From an uncultured Pelagibacteraceae bacterium (GTDB taxonomy: Bacteria; Pseudomonadota; Alphaproteobacteria; Pelagibacterales; Pelagibacteraceae), in contig CACJWG010000003.1 of the NCBI GenBank assembly GCA_902597055.1, forward strand, positions 24,114-88,113: a DNA stretch of 64,000 nucleotides, read 5' to 3'. A program made the translations under genes and the position numbers. How positions within the stretch are numbered: the first letter of the stretch is position 1; each line of letters begins with the position of its first letter. Positions 29,557 through 38,950 of this stretch are shown here, in pieces. Under the pieces are notes generated by a model. It searched no databases. It saw only the letters and a list, made by a program, of their open reading frames with translations, and was not told the origin of the DNA.

Positions 29557-30630
29557 ATGGGTTTTAAATGCGGTATCGTAGGTTTGCCTAATGTTGGAAA
29601 ATCAACTTTATTTAACGCATTAACAAATTCTACCAAAGCACTTTCTGGAAATTTTCCTTTTTGCACAATCGAACCTAATGTTGGCATGGTGCCTGTTGTA
29701 GACTCAAGGCTCGATAAACTTGTTCAGATTTCAAAATCCAAAAAAAAAATTTATACAAGTATTACTTTTGTGGACATCGCAGGACTTGTAAAGGGAGCCT
29801 CGAAAGGTGAAGGTTTAGGAAATAAATTTTTATCCCATATAAGAGAAGTTGATGCGATTATACATCTTTTAAGATGTTTCGACTCCACTGATATTCAAAA
29901 CGTTAATCCTAACGTTAATCCAATTAGAGATTTAGAAATTATAGAGACTGAAATGAAATTAGCAGATTTAGAGTCAATTCAAAAAAGAATTGATAAAAAA
30001 AATAAAAAAAATTTAAATGAAAAAGAATTTGAATTACTTAATCAAGCATTAGAATTAATTAATAATGATAAGCCAATTGATAACTTAAAGCAGAATTTTG
30101 ATAAAAATGAGATATCCTCTTCTGGTCTTCTCTCATTAAAACCAAAGTTATACGTATGCAATGTTGATGAAGACAGTATACAAAATGGTAATAAATATAC
30201 TGAACAAGTAAAAAAATCTGTAAATATGGAAAATGTTTTAATTATATCAGCTGATATCGAAAACCAAATTAATCAACTAAATAATGATGAAAAAGAAAAT
30301 TTTATGAAAGTTATGGGAATTAAAACGACAGGTTTAAATAACCTCATTAATAAAGGTTATAAATTGTTAGAATTAAATACTTTTTTTACGTCAGGCCCTG
30401 AAGAAAGTAGAGCTTGGACAATTGAAAAAAATAGTTTAGCGCCCACTGCTGCAGGAAAAATTCATACAGATTTTGAAAAAGGTTTTATTAGAGCAGAAAC
30501 TATTTCGTATGATGATTTTTTAGATAATGATGGTTGGGTCAATTCTAAAAATAATGGTAAAATGAGGTTAGAGGGAAAGGATTATATTGTAAAAGACGGT
30601 GATATTTTAAACATTCGTTTCAACTCTTGA
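29557..30630 (+). CDS. ychF: Ribosome-binding ATPase YchF (Obg family)
   Basis: YchF is an Obg-family P-loop protein that prefers ATP and associates with ribosomes. The 357-residue protein has G1 GLPNVGKSTLFNAL, G3 FVDIAGLVKGASKGEGLGN, the altered G4 segment YVCNVDE, a coiled-coil insert rich in Lys/Asn, and a C-terminal TGS domain (TFFTSGPEESRAWTIEK to the end). It is the last gene of the lgt-to-ychF run. Its 3' end overlaps petC, on the opposite strand, by 24 bp. Confidence 0.97.
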   Translation: MGFKCGIVGLPNVGKSTLFNALTNSTKALSGNFPFCTIEPNVGMVPVVDSRLDKLVQISKSKKKIYTSITFVDIAGLVKGASKGEGLGNKFLSHIREVDAIIHLLRCFDSTDIQNVNPNVNPIRDLEIIETEMKLADLESIQKRIDKKNKKNLNEKEFELLNQALELINNDKPIDNLKQNFDKNEISSSGLLSLKPKLYVCNVDEDSIQNGNKYTEQVKKSVNMENVLIISADIENQINQLNNDEKENFMKVMGIKTTGLNNLINKGYKLLELNTFFTSGPEESRAWTIEKNSLAPTAAGKIHTDFEKGFIRAETISYDDFLDNDGWVNSKNNGKMRLEGKDYIVKDGDILNIRFNS

Positions 30631-31389
30631 CCATATTTTTTTCATACTAAAATAGACTAGCACGGTAAGTATGATCAAATAAACAATTGCCCTAAATCCT
30701 GTTTTGTGCCTTTGCTCTAAATGAGGTTCTGCAGTCCACATAAGAAAGCTTGTAACATCTTTTGCCATTTGTTCTTCAGTAGCATTTGTCCCGTCAGAAT
30801 ATTCTACAAGACCATCAGAAAGTTGTTTAGGCATCTTGATTTTGTTTCCGTACATGTATTTGTTGTAATAAACCCCATCATCTAGTTTTATATTTTCTGG
30901 TGGGTCCACATAGCCTAGTAAAACTGAGTATATATAATCTGCGCCGCCTGCTCTTGCCTTCACTAAAACAGACATATCTGGTGGATAAGCACCTCCATTA
31001 GCTGATTTAGCTTCCTCTTCATTACTGTATGGCATTACAAATTTATCAGAAAGTTTCGCCGGTCTTGTAAACATTTCACCATCTTGATTTGGCCCATCAG
31101 TAATTTCAAAACTTGCGGCAATTGCCTTTGCTTCTTTTACAGAAAATTCTGGCCCACCTTTTTCAGACAAGTTTCTATATGAAACATACTTTAATGAGTG
31201 ACAAGAAGCACAGACTTCATTGTAAACTTGATAACCTCTTTGAAGTGAAGCTCTATCGAATTTACCGAATGGACCTTTAAAAGACCAATCAGTTGTCAAT
31301 AATTTACTTGTGTTTTCTGCAGATATTGAATTTGCAAAATTTGTATTCAAAATTAAAAGGAAAAAAAGAATTTTAAATATTCTTTGCAC
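30607..31389 (-). CDS. petC: Cytochrome c1 (bc1 complex)
   Basis: Cytochrome c1 passes electrons from the Rieske protein to soluble cytochrome c. The 260-residue precursor has a signal peptide (residues 1-24, ending near ISAEN), the haem motif CASCH (C60, C63, H64), a candidate axial Met in KFVMPYSNEE, and a C-terminal membrane anchor (VYLIILTVLVYFSM) followed by a basic end. It is the last gene of petA-petB-petC and starts where petB stops. Confidence 0.96.
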   Translation of the reverse strand: MQRIFKILFFLLILNTNFANSISAENTSKLLTTDWSFKGPFGKFDRASLQRGYQVYNEVCASCHSLKYVSYRNLSEKGGPEFSVKEAKAIAASFEITDGPNQDGEMFTRPAKLSDKFVMPYSNEEEAKSANGGAYPPDMSVLVKARAGGADYIYSVLLGYVDPPENIKLDDGVYYNKYMYGNKIKMPKQLSDGLVEYSDGTNATEEQMAKDVTSFLMWTAEPHLEQRHKTGFRAIVYLIILTVLVYFSMKKIWSRVETNV

Positions 31390-32657
31390 TATAACTTCTC
31401 TTTTCTTACATCCGTATTTTTTGCCATTGCAAGATCTGCCGATCCTCCTAAAACTGGACTAGTAATACTTAGAGGTAAAGGCGTTGTTTTTTCAATTTTA
31501 CCCAAAATTGGAAGTATCAATAAAAAGTGTAAAAAGTAATATGCAGTAGCTACTCTTGCAATTAATAAATATAATCCCTCTGCTGGCATTGCCCCTACAT
31601 AACCTAATATTAAAACATCGATTACAAGTATCCAGTAAAATTGTTTGTATAACGGTCTAAATACTGCTGATCTTACTTTTGAAGTGTCTAACCATGGTAA
31701 TGCCGCTAGAATAAATATCGCTGATAACATTGCAACAACTCCTAAAAGCTTATCAGGAATTGATCTTAGAATTGCGTAAAATGGCAACAAATACCACTCT
31801 GGTACAATATGAGCTGGGGTTACTAACGGGTTCGCTTCTATATAATTGTCTGCATGTCCAAGAATGTTTGGAGAGTAAAATACAAAGAAGGCAAATACAA
31901 TCATAAATAAAAGTAATGCAAATAAATCTTTTATTACAATGTATGGATGGAAAGGCACAGTATCTTTAGAGGGCTTTTGAATATCTATACCTACAGGATT
32001 ATTATTACCTGGAACATGAAGTGCCCAAATGTGTAAAACAACTAAACCCAAAATCAAAAATGGTATAAGATAGTGTAATGTAAAAAATCTTGTTAATGTT
32101 GGGTTGTCCACTGAGTAACCACCCCATAACCATGTAGTTATACTTTCACCAACTAAAGGAATAGCACTAAACAGATTAGTAATAACTGTAGCACCCCAAA
32201 AACTCATTTGTCCCCAAGGTAATACATAACCCATAAACGCTGCGGCCATCATTAATAAATAAATCATAATTCCCAAAATCCATATAATCTCTCTTGGGGC
32301 TTTATAAGACCCGTAAAACAAAGATCTAAATATGTGAATGTAAACTGCTAGGAAAAACATTGAAGCTCCGTTTGCATGAATATATCTTATGAGCCATCCA
32401 TAGTTCACGTCTCTCATAATGTGTTCAACACTACTAAAAGCTAAGTCTGCATGAGCTATGTAATGCATAGCCAAAACAAGACCTGTTATAATTTGAGTAA
32501 TTAAACAAAATGTTAAAATACCCCCAAACGTCCACCAATAGTTTAAATTTTTAGGTGTCGGGTAATCTGTTAAGTGATTTGCTAGTGTAAGCAAAGGTAA
32601 TCTATCATTAAACCATTTTCCAAATTTTGATGATGGTGTGTAATTGTGATCGCTCAT
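31389..32657 (-). CDS. petB: Cytochrome b (bc1 complex)
   Basis: This is the membrane core of complex III, carrying haems bL and bH and the Qo and Qi sites. The 422-residue protein has eight predicted membrane helices. Haem-ligand His pairs lie in helices B and D ([53 protein letters not shown]). The Qo-site PEWY is in [16 protein letters not shown]. Length fits the non-split mitochondrial-type cytochrome b. It is co-directional with petA (1-bp gap) and petC. Confidence 0.97.
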   Translation of the reverse strand: MSDHNYTPSSKFGKWFNDRLPLLTLANHLTDYPTPKNLNYWWTFGGILTFCLITQIITGLVLAMHYIAHADLAFSSVEHIMRDVNYGWLIRYIHANGASMFFLAVYIHIFRSLFYGSYKAPREIIWILGIMIYLLMMAAAFMGYVLPWGQMSFWGATVITNLFSAIPLVGESITTWLWGGYSVDNPTLTRFFTLHYLIPFLILGLVVLHIWALHVPGNNNPVGIDIQKPSKDTVPFHPYIVIKDLFALLLFMIVFAFFVFYSPNILGHADNYIEANPLVTPAHIVPEWYLLPFYAILRSIPDKLLGVVAMLSAIFILAALPWLDTSKVRSAVFRPLYKQFYWILVIDVLILGYVGAMPAEGLYLLIARVATAYYFLHFLLILPILGKIEKTTPLPLSITSPVLGGSADLAMAKNTDVRKEKL

Positions 32658-32658
32658 T

Positions 32659-33171
32659 TTAACCTATCTTAATCGTGTTACTGTTTACAAATTCGTACTT
32701 TGGAATTTCTAAATTGGTTGGGGCTGGACCTTTTCTTATTCTTCCAGATGTATCATAATGTGAACCATGACATGGGCAAAACCAGCCGCCATATTCACCT
32801 TTGTCACCAAGTGGCACACATCCTAAATGAGTACAAACACCTAACATAACTAACCACTCTGGATTTTTTGCTCTGTCCTCATCTTTCTCAGGATGTTTTA
32901 AATCAGAAATGTTTACATTTCTTGCTTCGTTAATTTCATTTTCTGTTCTTCTTTTTATAAATACAGGTTTGCCTCTCCACAAAACAGTAACTGACTGGCC
33001 TGGCTGCAAACTACTTACATCTACTTCTGTGCTGGCTAGAGCCTTAACCGAGGCATCTGGATTCATTTGATCAATTAAAGGCCACGCCGCAGCTCCCGCA
33101 CCAACTGCTCCTACAGCAGCTGTAGCTGTAAAAATAAAGTCTCTTCTATTAGGTTTTTTTTTGTCTGACAT
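32659..33171 (-). CDS. petA: Rieske iron-sulfur subunit (bc1 complex)
   Basis: The 170-residue subunit has an N-terminal twin-Arg export signal ([12 protein letters not shown], Arg9-Arg10) leading into the membrane anchor. The 2Fe-2S ligands are C113/H115 with C118 in CTHLGC and C132/H135 with C134 in CPCHGSH; C118 and C134 form the usual disulfide. The C-terminal [10 protein letters not shown] block is typical. It is the first gene of the bc1 operon, and its promoter region shares a long palindrome with trmL. Confidence 0.97.
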   Translation of the reverse strand: MSDKKKPNRRDFIFTATAAVGAVGAGAAAWPLIDQMNPDASVKALASTEVDVSSLQPGQSVTVLWRGKPVFIKRRTENEINEARNVNISDLKHPEKDEDRAKNPEWLVMLGVCTHLGCVPLGDKGEYGGWFCPCHGSHYDTSGRIRKGPAPTNLEIPKYEFVNSNTIKIG

Positions 33172-33187
33172 TAATACTTAATTTATT

Positions 33188-33209
33188 TATTATATGATTT
33201 CATATAATA
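33188..33209. promoter_or_regulatory. 22-bp palindrome with back-to-back TATAAT boxes (petA/trmL)
   Basis: In the 65-bp divergent gap, TATTATATGA (33188-33197) and TCATATAATA (33200-33209) are perfect complements around a TT centre. The palindrome contains TATAAT on the plus strand (33203-33208, facing trmL) and on the minus strand (complement of 33189-33194, facing petA). Predicted starts are near 33215 and 33182, giving leaders of about 22 and 11 nt. No -35 consensus is seen on either side, so an activator may be involved, or the palindrome may itself be an operator. Confidence 0.5.
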
Positions 33210-33236
33210 TAAAAGTGGAATTTTTCTATAGCAAGA

Positions 33237-33695
33237 ATGACACAGAATAAGACAAAATTAACAGCTAAAATTGCTCTCTATCAGCCTGACATTCCTCAAA
33301 ATACTGCATCCATAATAAGAACTTGCTCATGTTTGGGTGTAAAATTGGAGATTATTGAACCATGTGGCTTCACTTTTCATGACAAGCGTTTTAGAAGAGT
33401 GGTAATGGACTATTTAGATGAAAAAATGATTAAAATTTACGAGAATTCAGATCAATTTTTTGAAGAAAAGAAAAACTCAAGAGTGGTACTGATGACTACC
33501 AAAGCTAAAGATTCGTTAAAATCATTTAAAATAAAAAAAAATGATACTTTTTTATTTGGTAGGGAAAGTGCAGGTGTACCAAAGAACATTCATCATGAAG
33601 TAGACAAAAGAATAAAAATACCTCTTCTTAAAAAAAAAAGATCATTAAACTTATCGACCACTGTATCTATGGTGGTGTCGAAATTAATATTATAA
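33237..33695 (+). CDS. trmL: tRNA (cytidine/uridine 34-2'-O)-methyltransferase TrmL
   Basis: TrmL methylates the ribose of wobble position 34 in certain Leu tRNAs. The 152-residue SPOUT protein has IALYQPDIPQNTASIIRTC at the start, the family segment FHDKRFRRVVMDYLD, and the SAM-binding knot FLFGRESAGVPKNIHHEVDK, then LNLSTTVSMV. Asn/Ser and Arg positions match the TrmL subgroup. It diverges from petA and is followed by hemF after 12 bp. Confidence 0.9.
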   Translation: MTQNKTKLTAKIALYQPDIPQNTASIIRTCSCLGVKLEIIEPCGFTFHDKRFRRVVMDYLDEKMIKIYENSDQFFEEKKNSRVVLMTTKAKDSLKSFKIKKNDTFLFGRESAGVPKNIHHEVDKRIKIPLLKKKRSLNLSTTVSMVVSKLIL

Positions 33696-33707
33696 TCAAA
33701 TTAATCT

Positions 33708-34535
33708 ATGGAAGAAAATATTAGAAAAAAGTTAGCGCGAAATTGGTTTTTAACAATTCAAGAATTGATTTGTCACGAAATTGAGAATATTGAAAATGGA
33801 TCCTCTTATTTTAAAACGAAGGCGTGGTCTAGAAGCGAAACAAAAGATGAAGGAGGTGGAAAATCAAAGCTTCTTAAAAACGGAAAAGTTTTTGAGAAAG
33901 TAGGTGTAAATTTTTCTGAAGTATACGGAAATTTTTCAAATGAATTTAAAAAAAAAATACCTAGATTTAACAATAGTAAAGATTTTTGGGCATCAGGAAT
34001 ATCAATTGTTATGCATATGAAAAATCCTTATATCCCAGCAATGCATTTTAATACGAGATATATAATTACAGATCATGGGTGGTTTGGTGGAGGGATGGAT
34101 TTTACTCCGTGCTTTAAAGACTCAGCGCTAGAAAAAATTGTTGAGAAGAAATTAAAAATGATGTGCAATAAACATGGCAAAAATTATTACAAAAAATATA
34201 AAAAATGGTGTGATGATTATTTTTATTTACATCATAGAAATGAACCGAGAGGGATTGGAGGAATATTTTTTGATTATAAGAAGGAAAATTGGGACAGAGA
34301 TTTTGCTTTTGTAAGAGACGTAGGTATAGTTTTTTCATATTTATTTAAAGAAATAATTGCAAAGAAATTTAAAAAAAGATGGAAAAAAAAGGACAAACTA
34401 ATTCAAAATAAAAAAAGGGGTAGGTACGTTGAATTTAATTTGCTACATGATAGAGGTACAAAATTTGGATTGCAAACTGGAGGAAATGTAGAAGCCATTT
34501 TGATGTCTTTACCTCCTACAGCTAATTGGGAATAA
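33708..34535 (+). CDS. hemF: Oxygen-dependent coproporphyrinogen III oxidase
   Basis: HemF carries out the O2-dependent decarboxylation of coproporphyrinogen III in haem synthesis. The 275-residue protein shows FWASGISIVMHMKNPYIPAMHFNTRY (split here at about residues 91-115), WFGGGMDFTP, the signature NEPRGIGGIFFDY and the C-terminal RGRYVEFNLLHDRGTKFGLQTGGN. Presence of the aerobic enzyme fits an oxic, haem-rich respiratory lifestyle. It is 8 bp from greA. Confidence 0.96.
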   Translation: MEENIRKKLARNWFLTIQELICHEIENIENGSSYFKTKAWSRSETKDEGGGKSKLLKNGKVFEKVGVNFSEVYGNFSNEFKKKIPRFNNSKDFWASGISIVMHMKNPYIPAMHFNTRYIITDHGWFGGGMDFTPCFKDSALEKIVEKKLKMMCNKHGKNYYKKYKKWCDDYFYLHHRNEPRGIGGIFFDYKKENWDRDFAFVRDVGIVFSYLFKEIIAKKFKKRWKKKDKLIQNKKRGRYVEFNLLHDRGTKFGLQTGGNVEAILMSLPPTANWE

Positions 34536-34543
34536 ATTAATTT

Positions 34544-35017
34544 ATGAAAGAGCCGATAACAGTTAATGGACTAACTAAACTTAAAGAAGAATTAGTTTTT
34601 TTAAAAGAGAAAAAAAGGCCAGAAATAGTATCTGCTATTTCGGAAGCTAGGTCACATGGCGATTTAAAAGAAAATGCTGAATATCATGCAGCTAAAGAAC
34701 AACAGTCACATAACGAAGGTCGTATTCAGCAGATTGAGGATATTATTGCAAGGGCAAATGTTATTGACGTAACTAAAATCGAAAATATTGGAAAGGTAAT
34801 ATTTGGTTCAACTGTTTACCTAAAAGATTTAGATTCTAATGAAAAATTAACATATAAAATTGTTGGCAAAGATGAAGCTGATCTTAAAAAAAACCTAATT
34901 TTTTTTCAATCACCAATAGGAAAAGGGTTAATAGGAAAAAATAAAAACGATTTAGTTGAAATAAAAACTCCTTCTGGTGAAAAAAATTTTGAAATTGAAG
35001 ATGTCAAATATCTTTAA
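34544..35017 (+). CDS. greA: Transcription elongation factor GreA
   Basis: GreA rescues backtracked RNA polymerase by stimulating transcript cleavage. The 157-residue protein has the N-terminal coiled coil with the acidic tip segment [18 protein letters not shown] (near 37-54) and a C-terminal FKBP-like domain ([12 protein letters not shown] to [10 protein letters not shown]). Length is standard. The stop overlaps the convergent CCA-enzyme gene by 4 bp. Confidence 0.97.
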   Translation: MKEPITVNGLTKLKEELVFLKEKKRPEIVSAISEARSHGDLKENAEYHAAKEQQSHNEGRIQQIEDIIARANVIDVTKIENIGKVIFGSTVYLKDLDSNEKLTYKIVGKDEADLKKNLIFFQSPIGKGLIGKNKNDLVEIKTPSGEKNFEIEDVKYL

Positions 35018-36285
35018 TTAAGAACAATTTTCTTAATTTCTTCTTTAGAGATTTTAAAATCATTATCAACCCAAAGTGTCTCTAGTTCTTTAAGTTTTTT
35101 TCCCATTTTTTTTCCAGGTTTGTAATCAAAATTTTTAATTAAAAAATCTGCATTATAAGGAAATTTTGGCAAATCAGTTTTTTTAGTAATTTTAATCAGA
35201 TCATTAAGTGCTTTCTCGTTTTTGTGAAAAATTAATAATTGCAAAGTTATAAGATCTAAAAGACTTTCTTTTTCACCAAAATATATTCTTTTTTTCAACT
35301 CTCTATCAAAAAAACTTTTCTCTAAACTCATTTGATAATTATCATGAATATAAAGAAGTCTCTGTTTATCTTGGTTAGAAAAATTGAACTTATAAAGTAA
35401 ATAATTAATACTATTTAAATCTTTGATCATCATAGCACTTAACAATACAATGAAATTCTTGTTTAATTGTATATCCTCAATAAGTAGTTTGTTTTTGTCA
35501 GTTAAAAATGAAGTATTATTTAAACTTGGGAAAACAAGTTCAAGAATTTCTTTTGAAAAATCATCCTTTTTAAGATTTATGAACCCTTTGGAAAAAATGA
35601 TCTTTTTTAATTCATCTATTAATCTTTCTTTAGAGATTTTAAGCAAGCCGTCTAAATTTTGTTTGATAATTTTTTTTATTTTTGGCTCGTGGTCTTTTTT
35701 TGAATAGTTTAAGAAAAATCTTATATATCTGAGTATTCTAAGGTAATCTTCTTTGATACGTTTTGACGGATCTCCAATAAACGTGACACAACCATTTTCT
35801 AAATCTTTTCTTCCATTAAAAGGATCAAACACCTCACCATAAATGTTTGAGTATATTGAGTTAAAAGTAAAGTCCCTTCTCTCCGCATCTTCTCTCCAAT
35901 CTTTTGAAAATAATACTTTCGCGTGCCTTCCATCGGTAGATATGTCCTTCCTTAAAGATGTAATTTCAAATTTCTTGTCATCAATAATTGCAGTTATTGT
36001 CCCATGATTTTTTCCGGTTTCATAAAAGGAAATATTATTTTTCTTTAACGATAGTATTACTTCGTCAGGATTTATGTTTGTTGCCAAATCAATATCATCC
36101 ACAAGCTCATAGCAAAAAATCTTCCTAACACATCCTCCTACATAATAAACATCACTTTCATCTGAAAAAGACTTAATTGCATCAAATATTTTTTTTACTG
36201 GAAAATTTTTCTGAATATCCAATGTATTCTTTTTAAATAAATCGTTTTTACTGTGGTTAAAAAAGTTATTAATTAATTTAAACAT
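35014..36285 (-). CDS. cca: CCA tRNA nucleotidyltransferase / poly(A) polymerase family protein
   Basis: This 423-residue class II nucleotidyltransferase should add or repair the 3' CCA of tRNAs. The active site is [12 protein letters not shown] followed by DDIDLATN (GG...DxD), then the template Arg/Asp block [10 protein letters not shown] and the helical RNA-binding domain with [17 protein letters not shown]. The N-terminus has about 38 residues before the conserved core; the ATG at 36283-36285 is the only good start. It lies 3 nt downstream of the CCA end of tRNA-Gln on the same strand, so it is probably translated from a message that begins with that tRNA. A poly(A) polymerase role cannot be excluded. 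Confidence 0.88.
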   Translation of the reverse strand: MFKLINNFFNHSKNDLFKKNTLDIQKNFPVKKIFDAIKSFSDESDVYYVGGCVRKIFCYELVDDIDLATNINPDEVILSLKKNNISFYETGKNHGTITAIIDDKKFEITSLRKDISTDGRHAKVLFSKDWREDAERRDFTFNSIYSNIYGEVFDPFNGRKDLENGCVTFIGDPSKRIKEDYLRILRYIRFFLNYSKKDHEPKIKKIIKQNLDGLLKISKERLIDELKKIIFSKGFINLKKDDFSKEILELVFPSLNNTSFLTDKNKLLIEDIQLNKNFIVLLSAMMIKDLNSINYLLYKFNFSNQDKQRLLYIHDNYQMSLEKSFFDRELKKRIYFGEKESLLDLITLQLLIFHKNEKALNDLIKITKKTDLPKFPYNADFLIKNFDYKPGKKMGKKLKELETLWVDNDFKISKEEIKKIVLN

Positions 36286-36288
36286 AAC

Positions 36289-36363
36289 TGGCTGGGGCGC
36301 TAGGATTCGAACCTAGGAATGGCGGTACCAAAAACCGCTGCCTTACCACTTGGCTACGCCCCA
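36289..36363 (-). tRNA. tRNA-Gln (anticodon TTG)
   Basis: The minus-strand sequence folds as a cloverleaf of 75 nt including an encoded CCA (complement of 36289-36291). The acceptor stem is TGGGGCG paired with CGCCCCA, with a U1-A72 end and G73 discriminator, both typical of tRNA-Gln. The anticodon stem GCGGT/ACCGC encloses the loop TTTTGGT, giving anticodon TTG. The T loop is GGTTCGAATCC. The gene ends 3 nt before the ATG of the CCA-enzyme gene. Confidence 0.95.
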
Positions 36364-36373
36364 AAATTAAATT

Positions 36374-36379
36374 CTTATA
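36374..36379 (-). promoter_or_regulatory. Candidate -10 box for tRNA-Gln
   Basis: On the minus strand TATAAG lies 10 nt before the first base of the tRNA, a suitable spacing for a -10. No convincing -35 is seen 17 bp upstream. The box would also serve the downstream CCA-enzyme gene, since no other promoter can fit between them. Confidence 0.35.
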
Positions 36380-36396
36380 ACACAACTAATCGAAAA

Positions 36397-37227
36397 TTAT
36401 ATAGTTTTAGACATTACAGACCAATATTTTTTGTATTTATTGGTGAATAATTTAGACGCATTTAGTAAGTTTTTTTTAGACTTACAATAGGCAACAAAGC
36501 TAGAACCAGACCCTGTCATTCTTACAAATTCTATCTCTTTTAAGCTTTTCAAAAAAAATAGTGGTTTGCTAATATTTCTAAATTTTTTTAATACAATTGG
36601 CTCCAAATCATTCTTTTTATTATTTAATTTAAGCAAATTTTTTTTATTTGAAGGTATTTTCTTTGAAAAATTTTTAAATTTTGAAAAAATATGTTTTGTA
36701 GAACATCCAATTTTTGGTTTAAATATAAGCAAATGATAACTCAATCCTTTTTTTAATGATTGAATTGAATTGTTTGAGTTCAAAAAAATTGGACCTTTAT
36801 ATAACCCTATTTTTACGTCATTACCTACCATCTCACAAACCTCCAAAATTCTTTTTTTATTTAAAATTATAATTTTTCTTTTTAAAAAAAAATTTAGAAT
36901 TGAGGCAGCATTCATAGAACCCCCTCCCATACCTGACTTTTGAGGAATATTTTTTGTAACTTTGATATAGTATTTTTTTTTAATTAGTCCTTTCTGGTCT
37001 AAAATTTTAAGTAAAGTAGAAATAGAATTTTTTTTACTTATTCCTTTAGAGAATTTTCCATCAAATTTTATAAAATGTTTTTTACGATTAATTGTCGATA
37101 TTTCTATTCTATCATGTAGGTCAATAAAGCTAAAAAGAGACTGGATTCTATGAAATTTTTTTTTTTTTGAAACTATGTTTAAAAAAAGATTAATTTTTGC
37201 AAAAGACTTTATTACTTTTCTGTGCAT
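36397..37227 (-). CDS. ispE: 4-diphosphocytidyl-2-C-methyl-D-erythritol kinase
   Basis: IspE phosphorylates CDP-ME in the MEP pathway to isoprenoids. The 276-residue GHMP kinase has KSFAKINLFLNIVSKK at the start, the ATP loop IPQKSGMGGGSMNAASIL around 89-106, and the C-terminal VRMTGSGSSFVAYC. ispH lies in the same window, so two MEP-pathway genes flank the carotenoid cluster. The protein is unusually Lys-rich. It follows the TPR gene by 7 bp. Confidence 0.93.
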   Translation of the reverse strand: MHRKVIKSFAKINLFLNIVSKKKKFHRIQSLFSFIDLHDRIEISTINRKKHFIKFDGKFSKGISKKNSISTLLKILDQKGLIKKKYYIKVTKNIPQKSGMGGGSMNAASILNFFLKRKIIILNKKRILEVCEMVGNDVKIGLYKGPIFLNSNNSIQSLKKGLSYHLLIFKPKIGCSTKHIFSKFKNFSKKIPSNKKNLLKLNNKKNDLEPIVLKKFRNISKPLFFLKSLKEIEFVRMTGSGSSFVAYCKSKKNLLNASKLFTNKYKKYWSVMSKTI

Positions 37228-37234
37228 GTGAAAT

Positions 37235-38908
37235 TTAGGTTTTTTCTATACCATAAATAATCTTTTTTTTAACATCAACTTTCATTTCATCGTCTGTTTC
37301 ATCTAAATTTAATACATTGTTCCAAAAATATCTTGCTTGTATTTTTCTATTTAACATCCAAAGTATGTCCCCGTAATGATCATTCACTATCGGATCATAT
37401 GGCATTAATTCCACAGCTTTCTTCAAATATTTTTCTGCATTCTCAAAATCGTTTATTAAATAATATCCCCATCCTAAAGAGTCTGTTATATAAGGATCAT
37501 TCTTTCTTAAATCATATGCTTCTTTTAACATTTCCATCGAAAGTTCAATTTTATAGTTTCTCTCCAACCAACTATATGCAAGGTAATTTAATACGTAAGG
37601 ATTCTCTCGAGTAATATTTAAAGATTCTAATAAATCTTTGTCAGCAGTTTGGTAATCTCCAATCCTTTCAAAGCTGCCTCCCCGCCTATATAAAATATCA
37701 GCATAAGCTTTTGATCTGTTGTCTAACAAGTCTAATAATTTAGAGTAAATTTTTATCGCCTCATCATATTTTTCAAAACTTTTGTAAATTCCACCCATGT
37801 CATACAAAATTTTTATATTATTAGTTCTTAATCCATCAAATTTTTTTTCTAAAAAATTGAGTGCTGCTACTTCATTTTCTTGTTTCTTGATAATTGAAGA
37901 TTTTTTTTTATTTTTATACCAACTAAAAATAAGATCTTCCTCTGAAATAAAATTCAAAGCTTTTAAAGCTAAGTCGAATTTCTTATTAATTATGTAATTT
38001 TCAGCTAATAAACTATTATTAAAATTAAATTCAGGGTTCAAATAATTTGATAAATGAATATAAAAATTTGACTTTTTAAAAAGTTCTTGTGAAGAATATA
38101 AATTAGAAATCAAAAACAAGAATTCAGATATAATATGATGTTCATTTTTACATGAGAACGCTGAAGTAATTTTGTCGTATCTTTTGTTTTCAATCCACTG
38201 TTTTGCTTGAGCAATTAAAATGCTGCTATTCGTATAATCAATTTTATTTTGTAACTCGTTTATTTTATTGAAATCTTTGATTTGAGCTAAATAATTAATG
38301 TAAAAAAAAATATACCTTGAAAAATCTTCAGTATCTTTAATTACAAGCTCTTCAAATAAAAGGTCTGTGTTCTCTTTGCCTAAGTAACAAGACTGAAAAA
38401 TCTTTTTTATTTTATCTATTTCACCGAACTGGACATCTTCGTTTTTGTCCATCTTTTTAAATATGATTGTATCTAGATAGTCTTTTAATGTCTCTTTAAT
38501 GATAATCTCAAGAGTATCAAGCGGAACTTCATCCATTTTCTCCAAGGTTAACATCGCATTTGAAAAATCTTTTTTGTTTATCGAATTTAGAGCTAACAGT
38601 ACTTTTGCCTCAAAAAAATTTGTTTCGTTAGCTTTTAATTGAATAGCTTTATTAAAAGCGATATCAATTTTATTGTTTAGAACTAATGAGATAAGATAGT
38701 TTTCCAAATAACTCTCATGAGTTTTAACAAGACTTTTCGTGTTATTTAAATATTTTAACGAATCTTTATCGTCTTGATTATTAATGGATATTATTGCTGA
38801 AAAATAATTTGATAAATACTTGTGGTTGAATTCAATATTTTCAGTTGTTTTAGCGTAGGAAAAAGTTTGATATAAAAAAATTATTAAAAAAAAACAAATT
38901 TTTTTCAT
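37235..38908 (-). CDS. Secreted tetratricopeptide-repeat protein
   Basis: The 557-residue protein starts with a signal peptide (MKKICFFLIIFLYQTFSYA). It has weakly conserved helical repeats throughout and clear TPR units in the last 190 residues, for example KYDEAIKIYSKLLDLLDN, ADILYRRGGSFERIGDYQTA, DSLGWGYYLINDFENAEKYL and VNDHYGDILWMLNRK. Similar periplasmic or lipoprotein-like TPR proteins lie next to ispE in other alphaproteobacteria. No lipobox Cys is evident. It is probably a scaffold for envelope protein contacts; partners are unknown. Confidence 0.85.
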   Translation of the reverse strand: MKKICFFLIIFLYQTFSYAKTTENIEFNHKYLSNYFSAIISINNQDDKDSLKYLNNTKSLVKTHESYLENYLISLVLNNKIDIAFNKAIQLKANETNFFEAKVLLALNSINKKDFSNAMLTLEKMDEVPLDTLEIIIKETLKDYLDTIIFKKMDKNEDVQFGEIDKIKKIFQSCYLGKENTDLLFEELVIKDTEDFSRYIFFYINYLAQIKDFNKINELQNKIDYTNSSILIAQAKQWIENKRYDKITSAFSCKNEHHIISEFLFLISNLYSSQELFKKSNFYIHLSNYLNPEFNFNNSLLAENYIINKKFDLALKALNFISEEDLIFSWYKNKKKSSIIKKQENEVAALNFLEKKFDGLRTNNIKILYDMGGIYKSFEKYDEAIKIYSKLLDLLDNRSKAYADILYRRGGSFERIGDYQTADKDLLESLNITRENPYVLNYLAYSWLERNYKIELSMEMLKEAYDLRKNDPYITDSLGWGYYLINDFENAEKYLKKAVELMPYDPIVNDHYGDILWMLNRKIQARYFWNNVLNLDETDDEMKVDVKKKIIYGIEKT

Positions 38909-38950
38909 ACTTAAAGAATATGATTTTTTTTTTTAAATAAAAGAAATAAA

